Shown here piece after piece: positions 21,601 through 28,469 of a stretch of DNA of 39,111 nucleotides. The first letter of the stretch is position 1, and every line of letters begins with the position of its first letter. The position numbers were made by a program, and so were the translations under genes. The notes beneath the pieces are model-generated. The model was not told the origin of the DNA. It did no database searches and saw only the letters and a list, made by a program, of their open reading frames with translations. The stretch is from a virus: the IMG/VR virus record IMGVR_UViG_3300023210_000089, positions 1 to 39,111 of that record; one strand, 5' to 3'.

Positions 21601-21938
21601 AGCCACTTATAGATTCCTGGGTAAGTAGACTTGGTCTTGACGATTGGAGTATCCGTACAGAGCGTATAGACCCAGATCAGGTAGAGTACAATGGAGAGGA
21701 TTACTTTGTAGGGATAGAGAGGGACTTTGATGGCAGGAGTGCTGTCATTTACCATGACATACCTTTGGATGAGGAGTCCATAGTGCATGAGTTGTTGCAT
21801 ATAGTATTCCCACAGGCTGATGACGAGAGTTATGAGGAGTACGAGGAGTTCATAGCGCAGACCACCTGGGATACAATGGATATGGTATTTCAGTTGTATC
21901 CCACTCAGCATAGAAAAGGATACGATAATACTGTATGA
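21597..21938 (+). CDS. Putative zinc metallopeptidase (HExxH)
   Basis: 113 residues. The motif SIVHELLHIVFPQ gives H64, E65 and H68 of an HExxH zinc site, with acidic residues after it that could supply the third ligand. The strand before it (AVIYHDIPLDEESI) matches small SprT-like/gluzincin-type phage peptidases. Function inferred from the motif; the substrate is unknown. Terminator follows. Confidence 0.8.
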   Translation: MKPLIDSWVSRLGLDDWSIRTERIDPDQVEYNGEDYFVGIERDFDGRSAVIYHDIPLDEESIVHELLHIVFPQADDESYEEYEEFIAQTTWDTMDMVFQLYPTQHRKGYDNTV

Positions 21939-21993
21939 AATGAATTAGGATAATAATCTGCCGTCTATATTTTGATTTTGTTCATTCTTTGTT

Positions 21994-22024
21994 CCCCGCC
22001 CTGGCAGATGGCGGGGTTTTTTTA
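21994..22024 (+). terminator. Rho-independent terminator
   Basis: CCCCGCC (21994-22000) and GGCGGGG (22010-22016), 9-base loop, then eight T-rich bases. Ends the peptidase operon. Confidence 0.9.
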
Positions 22025-22080
22025 TTTGAAAGCTTGCGTGGTATTGGAATATTTATTTACTTGCGCTAAAATTAAAAACA

Positions 22081-22260
22081 ATGAATGTAGGAAGTTTTGA
22101 GATTACCAAGTATGACTTTGAGCTGGTCGATGGTGACCCCAAGATAGTCATATCGATGGTCAAGGTGCTTGATAAGAATGGAAAGTACATCAAGTTTGCC
22201 AAGTTGAAGGACGTAGAGAGATATCTGCCTAATTATCCAGTAACATTTAAAAGCAAATGA
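22081..22260 (+). CDS. Hypothetical small protein
   Basis: 59 residues, beta-rich (FEITKYDFELVDGDPKIVIS) with a basic end. First of a coupled group of three; its stop overlaps the next ATG (ATGA). Confidence 0.7.
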   Translation: MNVGSFEITKYDFELVDGDPKIVISMVKVLDKNGKYIKFAKLKDVERYLPNYPVTFKSK

Positions 22261-22466
22261 CACCACGGCAACAGGTTGAAAAAGTATTATCGTCTCTTAT
22301 TGAAACATTTCCTTCTGGGAATGATTTCCATATACCATATATGGAGAGGATGGTTCGGGAAGGAAGCATATCCATGGAAATGGCGATGATCCTGACGCAT
22401 ATAATTGAGAACGAGAATTGCGTATACATAGTAAAGGCTGACGGAACACTGAAGATATTGGAATGA
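22257..22466 (+). CDS. Hypothetical small protein
   Basis: 69 residues, helical (MTPRQQVEKVLSSLIETF), then YIVKADGTLKILE strands like the wing of a winged helix. Coupled on both sides by ATGA. Confidence 0.7.
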   Translation: MTPRQQVEKVLSSLIETFPSGNDFHIPYMERMVREGSISMEMAMILTHIIENENCVYIVKADGTLKILE

Positions 22467-22921
22467 AAGTAACGCTAAGACCTGACGAAATCACAGTTTG
22501 TGAGATGATAGGAAGAATGAGAACATTGATAGCGAGAAACGCTGGTGTAAAAGATGCTAAAATAGGAAGCCATGATGGTATGGCTGCTGATGTTGATGGG
22601 GTAATTGCTGAGTATGCCTTTGCTAAAAAATTCAATGTATTCCCAGATATAGGTTTATCTCCGAGAAGCGGAAGTTGCGATGGGGTATATAATAATTACA
22701 GGTACGATATAAAGTCTACGAGGTACAAAACTGGAAAGTTACTGTCCACGATGAAGGTTAATCCAGATGTTGATATGTATATACTCGCTATAATTGAAGA
22801 TAACACGGTAACATTTGCTGGGTGGTCTTTAAAGGATGAACTCATACAAGAGTCCAACATCAAAGATTTAGGTCACGGAAAAGGTTATTGCTTAGCCCAA
22901 AATCAATTAAGACCACTATAA
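22463..22921 (+). CDS. PD-(D/E)XK nuclease-like protein
   Basis: 152 residues. VIAEYAFAKKF (E50), SGSCDGVY (D73) and YDIKSTR (D82, K84) fit the PD-(D/E)XK nuclease core, with a preceding helix and following strands (MYILAIIEDNTVTFAGW). Such phage proteins act as structure-specific or Holliday-junction nucleases, or restriction-like enzymes. The match is by motif order only. Confidence 0.75.
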   Translation: MKVTLRPDEITVCEMIGRMRTLIARNAGVKDAKIGSHDGMAADVDGVIAEYAFAKKFNVFPDIGLSPRSGSCDGVYNNYRYDIKSTRYKTGKLLSTMKVNPDVDMYILAIIEDNTVTFAGWSLKDELIQESNIKDLGHGKGYCLAQNQLRPL

Positions 22922-22947
22922 ACAAATAAGATGACCGAGACTGAAGA

Positions 22948-23115
22948 ATGCTACCACAACGCCTACCAGCTATTGATAGGTGCTACAGACTACGACATAT
23001 AACAGAGGCTAGTATTAAGACAGGAGTTAGTGCAGGCTCAATACATAATAATTTAACAGGGTTAAGTAAATCAACAAAAAAAGGAATATGGAAAGTTTAC
23101 AAATTAGAGATTTAA
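22948..23115 (+). pseudogene. Remnant of a homing endonuclease (NUMOD1-like C-terminal domain)
   Basis: An open frame of 55 codons whose last 37 residues, ITEASIKTGVSAGSIHNN then a segment ending GIWKVYKLEI, match the NUMOD1/IENR1 helix-turn-helix found at the end of HNH endonucleases. The C-terminus of the HNH gene at 4389-4904 has the same S-A...S-x-I...G-x-x-W-K-Y pattern. No nuclease core is present. Its end overlaps the next gene by 28 bases, and a 23-residue frame (22931-23002) overlaps its start. Probably a decayed insertion. Confidence 0.55.
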
Positions 23116-23474
23116 GAATTGGTAATTGGGTTAAATGGAATTACGAGGAGCGTTCAGATGGCAATGCTTATCCTGTTGAGTTTGGATATGAGTTAGATGA
23201 CATTAAGAACAATCCAAATATTGTTAAACCAATTCCACTAACAGAGGAATGGTTGAAACGGTTTGGTTTTAATGACGATGGATTTAAGCAATACGAATTT
23301 ATAAACTGGGGCATAAAGGTCAAGAAAGATCCACACGCAATATCTGAAACTAACTGGATTGTGTTTCATGGATTTATGAATCAATTTTCAGAGCTTGTAA
23401 GTCTGAAGCATGTCCACCAACTTCAAAACCTTTACTTCGCTTTGACTGGTGAAGAACTCGAACTGAAACTATGA
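23088..23474 (+). CDS. Phage hypothetical protein (LRIGN...HQLQNLYFALTGEEL family)
   Basis: 128 residues. RDLRIGNWVKW at the start, IPLTEEWLKRFGF in the middle and HVHQLQNLYFALTGEELEL at the end are the hallmarks of a family very common in Bacteroidota phages and prophages. Function unknown. Confidence 0.85.
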   Translation: MESLQIRDLRIGNWVKWNYEERSDGNAYPVEFGYELDDIKNNPNIVKPIPLTEEWLKRFGFNDDGFKQYEFINWGIKVKKDPHAISETNWIVFHGFMNQFSELVSLKHVHQLQNLYFALTGEELELKL

Positions 23475-23538
23475 AACAAAGGGCAAGCACACTTTGGGAG
23501 TTCACACGTAATGACCATGCCTCTGCCTAAATGTAGAA

Positions 23539-23590
23539 CAACGGCAAGCGTATGGAATCCCTGCGGAGTCGAAAGGCTTTTGAGCCGTTG
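23539..23590 (+). other. Structured element in the gap 23475-23630
   Basis: CAACGGC (23539-23545) pairs with GCCGTTG (23584-23590), with AAGC/GCTT inside after a bulge, then CTTTTAC. Plausible as a terminator or small RNA. It is too short and lacks the arms for a tRNA. Apart from a 19-residue frame at 23472-23531 no gene is seen in the gap. Confidence 0.4.
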
Positions 23591-23599
23591 CTTTTACTC

Positions 23600-23626
23600 A
23601 CAAATTACTTAGTAACAAATTACTTA
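23600..23626. repeat. Tandem direct repeat
   Basis: ACAAATTACTTA twice (23600-23611 and 23615-23626) with a 15-base period, just before the ATG at 23631. Could be an operator or a slippage product. Confidence 0.7.
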
Positions 23627-23630
23627 CCTA

Positions 23631-23768
23631 ATGAAGATACGATTTTACAAACAAAGCTGTCAATTCACACTGATTCCTACAATTGTAATTACCTATGACA
23701 AATGGCTTAATGGTAATTACGAAGTGTTATTTGTGTGGTTGGATGGTGGAATAGAAATAAAATTTTAG
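23631..23768 (+). CDS. Hypothetical small protein
   Basis: 45 residues, beta-rich and aromatic (RFYKQSCQFTLIPTIVITYD). No family recognised. Ends 2 bases before the next ATG. Confidence 0.5.
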   Translation: MKIRFYKQSCQFTLIPTIVITYDKWLNGNYEVLFVWLDGGIEIKF

Positions 23769-23770
23769 AT

Positions 23771-24001
23771 ATGCCAGATATTACGATGTGTTCGGGTGAG
23801 AAATGCCCACTGAAGCAAATGTGTCACAGATACACCGCAAAACCGAGTAATTACCAATCATACTTCATGAAGCCTCCTATAAGCGAAGGTAAGTGCGAGC
23901 ATTTTTTGAAGACAGAACCAAATAATTGCAAGTATGTAAAAAGGGAAGGTGAAAGCTGTACCCTGAATGATAACTGTACATACCCTAACTGTAAAGAATG
24001 A
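23771..24001 (+). CDS. Cys-rich phage protein
   Basis: 76 residues from MPDITMCSGEKCPLKQMC, the usual start of this small family; the in-frame start 12 codons earlier is less likely. Eleven Cys, in CxxxxC-type pairs, suggest zinc binding. RYTAKPSNYQSYF is typical. Function unknown. ATGA overlap with the RuvC-like gene. Confidence 0.8.
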   Translation: MPDITMCSGEKCPLKQMCHRYTAKPSNYQSYFMKPPISEGKCEHFLKTEPNNCKYVKREGESCTLNDNCTYPNCKE

Positions 24002-24528
24002 AAGCAGTAGCAATAGACCCAAGCCTAAGTAATACGTGTCTTACGGCTTTTGATATTTCTGGTGACAGGATCATTGTCATTGACTCAGTGACCATAACAA
24101 CCGAAAAGAACCCTAACAAGAAGATACGTGCATCCTCAGACCTTATTGAGAGATGTGTTGACCTGTACAGGGGTTCAAAGCAGTTCATAGAGCGTTACGT
24201 TCCTGACATCATATTCGCAGAGACACCAAGTGGAAGTCAAAGTGCAAGCGGGATGAAGAACTACGGTGTAAGTTGTTTCCTGCTTGCTTCATTACCTGAC
24301 CGATGTATGGAGGTTACGCCACAGGAGGTAAAGATGGCAAGTGTAGGAAAGAAGAACGCCAGTAAGAAGGAGATGATAGAATGGGCCTATGAAAAGCACC
24401 CAGAGGCTCCATGGCTTATCAGGAACAAGTTTCCCTTAGTGAAACAAGAACACATGGCTGATTCGATAGCGGTGATGTATGCAGGAATGCGAACAAAGGA
24501 GTTTGAATGGTTAACTAAAATAAAGTGA
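23998..24528 (+). CDS. RuvC-like Holliday junction resolvase
   Basis: 176 residues. The RNase H-fold acids are visible: D7 in AIDPSLSNT, E75 in FAETPSGSQSASG, and D155 with H152 in EHMADSIAVMYAG. Length matches RuvC. Probably resolves branched DNA from recombination and replication before packaging. Near the PD-(D/E)XK gene and the Cys-rich gene. Confidence 0.88.
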   Translation: MKAVAIDPSLSNTCLTAFDISGDRIIVIDSVTITTEKNPNKKIRASSDLIERCVDLYRGSKQFIERYVPDIIFAETPSGSQSASGMKNYGVSCFLLASLPDRCMEVTPQEVKMASVGKKNASKKEMIEWAYEKHPEAPWLIRNKFPLVKQEHMADSIAVMYAGMRTKEFEWLTKIK

Positions 24529-24529
24529 T

Positions 24530-24937
24530 ATGTATGTAAGTAAAGAAACAGCAACTGCACAGGAAATGAACATGGTCATATACGAATTTGATCATGGTAA
24601 AAAGAAAACATTTGATACTGACGATGACAATCTGAAAAAAGCTTACGAGAATACGTTCTACGCCACCTGTGGGTATGACAGAAGTTGGGATAAGTTGATG
24701 CCCGTTGTTTTAAAACTGATAGGTATGAATAAATTCTTTTTTGACAACGATAAATATATTGGATACAGGTGCGATATCAATCATGAACATGGGGTAGGGG
24801 AAGAGAATATTATAATACGATTTAATGTATACAGACCAGATCGTAAACAATACATTTATGGCGGACTGAAATTTGATATGGATCCATTAAAGGCAGTTTA
24901 CTACTCAGTATATGACTCAATAAAAAAGATGCAATGA
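24530..24937 (+). CDS. Phage hypothetical protein (S-W-D-x-L-M-P-V family)
   Basis: 135 residues. YDRSWDKLMPVVLKLIGM places it in the same family as the protein at 17381-17755. The rest is a beta-rich segment around YIYGGLKFDMDPLKAVYY. Overlaps the next gene as ATGA. Function unknown. Confidence 0.78.
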   Translation: MYVSKETATAQEMNMVIYEFDHGKKKTFDTDDDNLKKAYENTFYATCGYDRSWDKLMPVVLKLIGMNKFFFDNDKYIGYRCDINHEHGVGEENIIIRFNVYRPDRKQYIYGGLKFDMDPLKAVYYSVYDSIKKMQ

Positions 24938-25134
24938 AAAAGAAACAGAGAACGCACTACTATGGCGTATTAGCCACGTACAACCCGTATGACGATACAT
25001 GGTATGCCTTTCATAAGGACGATATATCGAAGTATTTTACGGAAAGAAATTCAATAATAGCTGGATCGGCAAAGGACCCTATGTCAGCAATAAACGATTA
25101 CCTATCTAAGAAGATAGCCATCAGCCTCTCTTAG
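24934..25134 (+). CDS. Phage hypothetical protein
   Basis: 66 residues: THYYGVLATYNPYDDTWYAFHKDDISKYF is a recurrent motif of small phage proteins of unknown role. Its end overlaps the convergent basic-protein gene by 14 bases. Confidence 0.78.
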   Translation: MKKKQRTHYYGVLATYNPYDDTWYAFHKDDISKYFTERNSIIAGSAKDPMSAINDYLSKKIAISLS

Positions 25135-25387
25135 GCTGTCGCTTCTTTTGACCTTTACCCCTGGCACGAACATCACCTGGCGTGTCTTTCTTAGAGCCTC
25201 GGTTTACGGATCGGGGCTTTTTTACTACCCCATTCTTTGTGTGTGACATATCCATGCCATCACCTTTCTTGACGGTTCCGTTCTTCATGGCTTTTCTCCT
25301 CTCCTTGTTCCGACCTGCACGTTTTTTCTTCTGCTCCTCAGATGATTGGAACTTTTTGTACTCAGATTTGTAATCTCGCTTTGCCAT
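25121..25387 (-). CDS. Highly basic phage protein
   Basis: 88 residues from MAKRDYKSEYKKF, nearly a third K or R. KKGDGMDMSHTKNGVV resembles the start of the short basic proteins of the DUF5872/HNH-remnant kind seen in many phages. A DNA-binding or virion role is possible. Its promoter box overlaps the divergent promoter of the next gene. Confidence 0.74.
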   Translation of the reverse strand: MAKRDYKSEYKKFQSSEEQKKKRAGRNKERRKAMKNGTVKKGDGMDMSHTKNGVVKKPRSVNRGSKKDTPGDVRARGKGQKKRQPKRG

Positions 25388-25410
25388 ATAACAAAGATAC
25401 GGTATATTTG
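25381..25410 (+). promoter_or_regulatory. TTG-N19-TATATTTG promoter
   Basis: TTG at 25381-25383, 19 bases, TATATTTG at 25403-25410, then 4 bases to the ATG at 25415. One of the best matches to the Bacteroidota consensus in the window. Confidence 0.75.
25392..25399 (-). promoter_or_regulatory. Divergent TATCTTTG box
   Basis: TATCTTTG on the minus strand, 4 bases before the ATG at 25387. It lies inside the spacer of the plus-strand promoter, so the two genes share one 27-base control region. Confidence 0.7.
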
Positions 25411-25414
25411 GAGA

Positions 25415-25786
25415 ATGGAGAGCAACACGACAAGTAGGATACATGAGGACCTGATAGCCTCAGACATCAAAGGAGCGAGCGAATACGGAGTAACAGTAGA
25501 TCGACAGGATTATAGCCACAAGGACTGGTTACAGGAGGCTTATGAAGAAGTCCTTGATACCGCCAAGTATCTTAAAAGGGCTATAGATACGTCAGGAACG
25601 TCATCACCGCACAGGGCTGCTGTGGACATCCTACTTGAATTAGACGCTGGGCTGAACACTGAGATAGGAATTGAGACAACACCTGCCGAGAGAATGGCGT
25701 TCAAAAAAGTATCCGTACTGATACTTGAAAGGTGTAAGAGGATAGACCCTGAGAGATTCGCTATTCCCAGCCAGACTCAAGGATAG
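25415..25786 (+). CDS. Phage hypothetical protein, MazG-like or similar
   Basis: 123 residues. KGASEYGVTVDRQDYSHKDWLQEAYEEVLDTAKYLKRAI resembles the helical part of MazG/dATP-pyrophosphohydrolase-like phage proteins (the E-E-x-x-D pattern), but the metal site is not clear. Nucleotide pool control is possible. Confidence 0.62.
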   Translation: MESNTTSRIHEDLIASDIKGASEYGVTVDRQDYSHKDWLQEAYEEVLDTAKYLKRAIDTSGTSSPHRAAVDILLELDAGLNTEIGIETTPAERMAFKKVSVLILERCKRIDPERFAIPSQTQG

Positions 25787-25985
25787 TAAGTAGCATTACG
25801 AGCCTCTCGTAATACGGCATATAACCTTTGTTTCCAGAGTTAGCCTCAAGTATTTTAACGTGAGTGTCTATCATCTTACCAACATTGGTTATGGTAGACT
25901 CTTGGTTTAACCTTACTTGGTTATCCATATTGACAAATGGCTGAAGTCTCTTCTTCAGTTCCTTAAAATTCTTCGGTTTATCCAT
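25761..25985 (-). CDS. Phage hypothetical protein
   Basis: 74 residues, helical (FKELKKRLQPFVNMDNQVRLNQE), ending YYERLVMLLTILES. A common small phage family of unknown role. Convergent overlap of 26 bases with the previous gene; coupled to the GNAT gene by overlap. Confidence 0.73.
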   Translation of the reverse strand: MDKPKNFKELKKRLQPFVNMDNQVRLNQESTITNVGKMIDTHVKILEANSGNKGYMPYYERLVMLLTILESGWE

Positions 25986-26445
25986 TGTATGTAAATATCA
26001 TTTTGTCTCTGAATCCTCTTCTTGTGTTAACGAACTTCGGTAGTGAGCATACGAGTTTGAAATTACACTTTGTAAGCAATCTTATGATAGGTTCATTATC
26101 GCTTACAACCTCTGCATACACGTTCCTCCATCCTTGTTCAAGAAGAAAATACTCCATAAGTTCAATTCCAGCTCCGCATCTCCTGTAATTCGGATGCACA
26201 CACATCGACACTTCCATGTTGTGTAGATTGCTGAACATAGCACCTTGCAATCCAAGTATGACCCCAATGATTTCTTCGTCAACAACAGCAACATAGACAT
26301 GGCAATTAGGTGAAAGAACCGTCCTGGATATAGCACCGTGTGCATCTACAGCGTCTATCATCATCATACCTGACTCTTCAGCGCACATCTTGACCAATCC
26401 CTCTATCTGATAGCCCTCGGTTATCTTGGCTTTTCTTATATCCAT
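25978..26445 (-). CDS. GNAT-family N-acetyltransferase
   Basis: 155 residues. Acetyl-CoA binding motif A is VHPNYRRCGAGIELM (83-97; RRCGAG), with motif B at FKLVCSLPKFVNTR and the strand before motif A (GVILGLQGAMFSNLHNMEVSM). The N-terminus MDIRKAKITEG is typical. Could acetylate a host protein or small molecule. Acyl acceptor unknown. Confidence 0.88.
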   Translation of the reverse strand: MDIRKAKITEGYQIEGLVKMCAEESGMMMIDAVDAHGAISRTVLSPNCHVYVAVVDEEIIGVILGLQGAMFSNLHNMEVSMCVHPNYRRCGAGIELMEYFLLEQGWRNVYAEVVSDNEPIIRLLTKCNFKLVCSLPKFVNTRRGFRDKMIFTYNG

Positions 26446-26463
26446 TTGATAAAATTTTGTTTG

Positions 26464-26471
26464 CTAATTTA
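26464..26471 (-). promoter_or_regulatory. TAnnTTAG box before the GNAT gene
   Basis: TAAATTAG on the minus strand, exactly 18 bases before the ATG. Same spacing as the terminase and 27554 genes. Confidence 0.45.
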
Positions 26472-26497
26472 GTAATAGTTTCTACATTGCGGCACAA

Positions 26498-26528
26498 TTT
26501 GAAAAACAATTATAAACCACTAACTTTA
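26498..26528 (+). promoter_or_regulatory. TTTG-N19-TAACTTTA promoter
   Basis: TTTG at 26498-26501, 19 bases, TAACTTTA at 26521-26528, then 5 bases to the ATG at 26534. Confidence 0.7.
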
Positions 26529-26533
26529 GAAAA

Positions 26534-26776
26534 ATGGAAAAAGAGGGTGCGGTAAGAAATGAAGAACTTAAAGAACTTAGAAATAAGGCATTGGAGATAT
26601 CTCAAAAGTATTCTCCAGATCTTAATGAGTTACAGAGGGTTGTAATAGACAGGAGTACCACTATTTACGTTAAGAAGGATGCTGATCCTGACGAGGCAAG
26701 AAAGAGATTCATAGAAAAGATGCAGACAAGACAGTACGACATACGATACAAGAACTACGATGTTAGTGATGAGTGA
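26534..26776 (+). CDS. Hypothetical protein
   Basis: 80 residues, charged helices; a segment AEDPDEARKRF-like (DADPDEARKRFIEKMQT) in the second half. No family recognised. Overlaps the next gene. Confidence 0.7.
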   Translation: MEKEGAVRNEELKELRNKALEISQKYSPDLNELQRVVIDRSTTIYVKKDADPDEARKRFIEKMQTRQYDIRYKNYDVSDE

Positions 26777-26978
26777 TGAATTGAAAATGACGCTATTGAA
26801 GGAACTTATGTTCGGAAAGGATGTGTGGGATCACGAGCATCATGAGCAGATAATGATGTTACACGACTTCGGATTCGTAAAATTGTATGATGATAATATG
26901 CAGTTCGCTGCAACGACAGAGCTTGGGATAGAGGAACTTTCAAGATTGATAAAACTTTATTTTGTATTTCTCAATTGA
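26760..26978 (+). CDS. Hypothetical protein
   Basis: 72 residues (a second start, MSDELKM, at 26769). DHEHHEQIMMLHDFGFVKLYDDN and a C-terminal helix suggest a small winged-helix-like fold. No family recognised. Confidence 0.66.
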   Translation: MLVMSDELKMTLLKELMFGKDVWDHEHHEQIMMLHDFGFVKLYDDNMQFAATTELGIEELSRLIKLYFVFLN

Positions 26979-27057
26979 ATTATTAATTTTACACCGTTCA
27001 ATTTTTCATGGTCTGCAAGAACAACAGTTCCGTTTTCTGATTTAGTGGTTAGAAAAT

Positions 27058-27091
27058 GAAAGCCTCCGCAAAATGTGGGGCTTTCTTTTTT
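27058..27091 (+). terminator. Rho-independent terminator
   Basis: GAAAGCC (27058-27064) and GGCTTTC (27079-27085) with T-run to 27091. It directly precedes the next promoter box. Confidence 0.8.
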
Positions 27092-27092
27092 G

Positions 27093-27100
27093 TATATTTA
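27093..27100 (+). promoter_or_regulatory. TATATTTA box
   Basis: TATATTTA, 4 bases before the ATG at 27105. Starts 2 bases after the terminator T-run. Confidence 0.5.
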
Positions 27101-27104
27101 CTAC

Positions 27105-27512
27105 ATGATACCAAGAAAGAAAAAGACTTGTAAGGAATGCGGTAATGAAGACTACATCTGGAGTAAAGGAAGATGTAAGCCGTGTGCGTCCATATCGTAC
27201 AAGAAACCAGGACCATCGAAGAATGTAAAGGAAAAGATAGACCTTGACACCAAGTTCTACGAGGAGATATGGTCTGAACGACCACATTACTGCGAGGAAT
27301 GCGATAAGAGCCTTGGAAGTAAGTGGGAACGATATATGTTCTCCCATATCCTATCAAAGGGTTCTCAGCCGAAACTACGGCACGTTAAAGCCAACATAAA
27401 CATCCTTTGCCTAGAATGCCATCAGAAGTGGGAGTTTGGAGATAAAAAGAGCATGGGCATATATCCTGTAAATGAACAGATCATAGACATACTCAGGCAG
27501 AGTATTTTGTAA
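27105..27512 (+). CDS. Zinc-ribbon/HNH nuclease-like protein (NinG or phage HNH type)
   Basis: 135 residues from MIPRKKKTCKECG, chosen because of the promoter box at 4 bases. An N-terminal zinc ribbon (C9, C12, C24, C27) precedes an HNH-like core: C63 and C66 (YCEECD), SHILSK (H81), NINILCLECHQKWEFG (C102, C105, H106). Such proteins act in phage recombination or packaging (NinG/Rap, small HNH). A role in packaging-site cleavage is an open possibility. Confidence 0.8.
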   Translation: MIPRKKKTCKECGNEDYIWSKGRCKPCASISYKKPGPSKNVKEKIDLDTKFYEEIWSERPHYCEECDKSLGSKWERYMFSHILSKGSQPKLRHVKANINILCLECHQKWEFGDKKSMGIYPVNEQIIDILRQSIL

Positions 27513-27535
27513 TTCATTAATTTTCAGTAACTTAG
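27506..27535 (+). promoter_or_regulatory. TTTG-N18-TAACTTAG promoter
   Basis: TTTG at 27506-27509, 18 bases, TAACTTAG at 27528-27535, then an 18-base leader starting CGGT to the ATG at 27554. Confidence 0.55.
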
Positions 27536-27553
27536 CGGTATAAATCACAGACA

Positions 27554-27760
27554 ATGAATAAGAAAGATTGGAAAGTGGTCTATTTCAACCGTCCTGAAAT
27601 ACACAAGAACTGTGTATGGAGCGATGGAAATCGTTATTTTGATGGGTTTTTAGGTTCTGATAATTCAGTATATAGAAATACATCTGGCGTACCAGTAAGG
27701 GAGCCAGATGCCATATATTGGGTTGAAAGACCTAAGACCTTGTCAGATGATGATGAATAG
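27554..27760 (+). CDS. Hypothetical protein
   Basis: 68 residues, WKVVYFNRPEIHKNCVWSDG and a beta-rich body, acidic end. No family recognised. The end overlaps the convergent frame 27743-27928 by 18 bases. Confidence 0.68.
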   Translation: MNKKDWKVVYFNRPEIHKNCVWSDGNRYFDGFLGSDNSVYRNTSGVPVREPDAIYWVERPKTLSDDDE

Positions 27761-27928
27761 ATCCTGAGTCCAGCATAATGGCTTGTAGCCATCCTCAAAA
27801 TCTCCAAGTACAAATCCTTCGGAGAGCCAAAACTCATTCCCTTCACCATCAAGGTCTTCACACATGAAGATATTCAGATCCTCATGCTCTTCGTGAGCCT
27901 TTAAATTAAATATCGTCCCTGGATTCAT
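27743..27928 (-). CDS. Hypothetical acidic protein
   Basis: 61 residues from MNPGTIFNLKAHEEHEDLN; the longer start at 27961 would overlap the divergent gene start. Beta-rich and acidic, ending in a hydrophobic DLFIII. No family recognised. Confidence 0.55.
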   Translation of the reverse strand: MNPGTIFNLKAHEEHEDLNIFMCEDLDGEGNEFWLSEGFVLGDFEDGYKPLCWTQDLFIII

Positions 27929-27946
27929 CCACAGGAAACTTTTTTG

Positions 27947-27954
27947 TAATATTG
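27947..27954 (+). promoter_or_regulatory. TAATATTG box
   Basis: TAATATTG (one base off TAnnTTTG), 5 bases before the ATG at 27960. Confidence 0.45.
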
Positions 27955-27959
27955 CAGTC

Positions 27960-28307
27960 ATGGATACAAATATAACACAAGCTTTCTTTGAAGCAATAGA
28001 TTACCCTCACATTAAACACATTATCAGGACCAATAAGAGTATAAAGTCTTACTGGGGAGGTAAAACGCCATCAATAGCAGACCTGAAACGTGTAATAACG
28101 AATATGTGGAAGAGGGTGTCAGAGCATGACGCAGCAGAGGACTGCGTGAACGGAATAGTGATGATAAAGAACGGTAAGAATGTTAGGATTGATTTTCTTT
28201 ACATTTCTTACTCTTTGAAGATGTCCGAACAATCTTCATCAGATAATCAGGAAGATGTTCAGCAAGTGATTGAGCCTGAGAAAGAATCTTCTTTGACTCC
28301 TCCTTAA
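27960..28307 (+). CDS. Hypothetical protein
   Basis: 115 residues. DLKRVITNMWKRVSEHDAAEDCVNGI is a plausible helix; the last 35 residues are a polar Ser/Gln/Glu tail read over the convergent gene 28183-28359. It may be shorter in truth. No family recognised. Confidence 0.58.
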   Translation: MDTNITQAFFEAIDYPHIKHIIRTNKSIKSYWGGKTPSIADLKRVITNMWKRVSEHDAAEDCVNGIVMIKNGKNVRIDFLYISYSLKMSEQSSSDNQEDVQQVIEPEKESSLTPP

Positions 28308-28359
28308 TATCGTAACTTATTACAATCTTCTTCTTTTTGGGGTTGATTTTTATTTCCAT
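28183..28359 (-). CDS. Hypothetical small basic protein
   Basis: 58 residues from MEIKINPKKKKIVISYDIK; the start overlaps the stop of the membrane microprotein, so it looks coupled. Helical, with a basic Ser/Lys tail. It overlaps the 3' end of the plus-strand gene by 125 bases, an unusually long convergent overlap. Confidence 0.55.
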   Translation of the reverse strand: MEIKINPKKKKIVISYDIKEESKKILSQAQSLAEHLPDYLMKIVRTSSKSKKCKENQS

Positions 28360-28469
28360 ATTATTCCTGATGCATAAAGTGTTAATAGCCAAATAGTTGC
28401 AGATGCAAATATAAGAATAAGGATTTCAATAACAGTCCTTATGGCTAATCGTGTTTCTTCAGACATCAT
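28350..28469 (-). CDS. Single-span membrane microprotein
   Basis: 39 residues, MMSEETRLAIRTVIEILILI then a membrane helix to GIIWK. Starts on the ATG overlapping the phosphoesterase stop and its own stop overlaps the next ATG. Coupling on both sides supports it. Confidence 0.6.
   Translation of the reverse strand: MMSEETRLAIRTVIEILILIFASATIWLLTLYASGIIWK

Noticed and set aside
23539-23590. tRNA gene
   Set aside because: Only 52 bases long with no D or T arm or CCA-like end.
11580-25590. Frequent TTCCTGAC / GTCAGGAA octamer on both strands as a Chi-like or other signal
   Set aside because: Seen repeatedly, but many copies are inside genes or overlap ribosome-binding-like AGGAAC; I cannot count enrichment reliably by eye.
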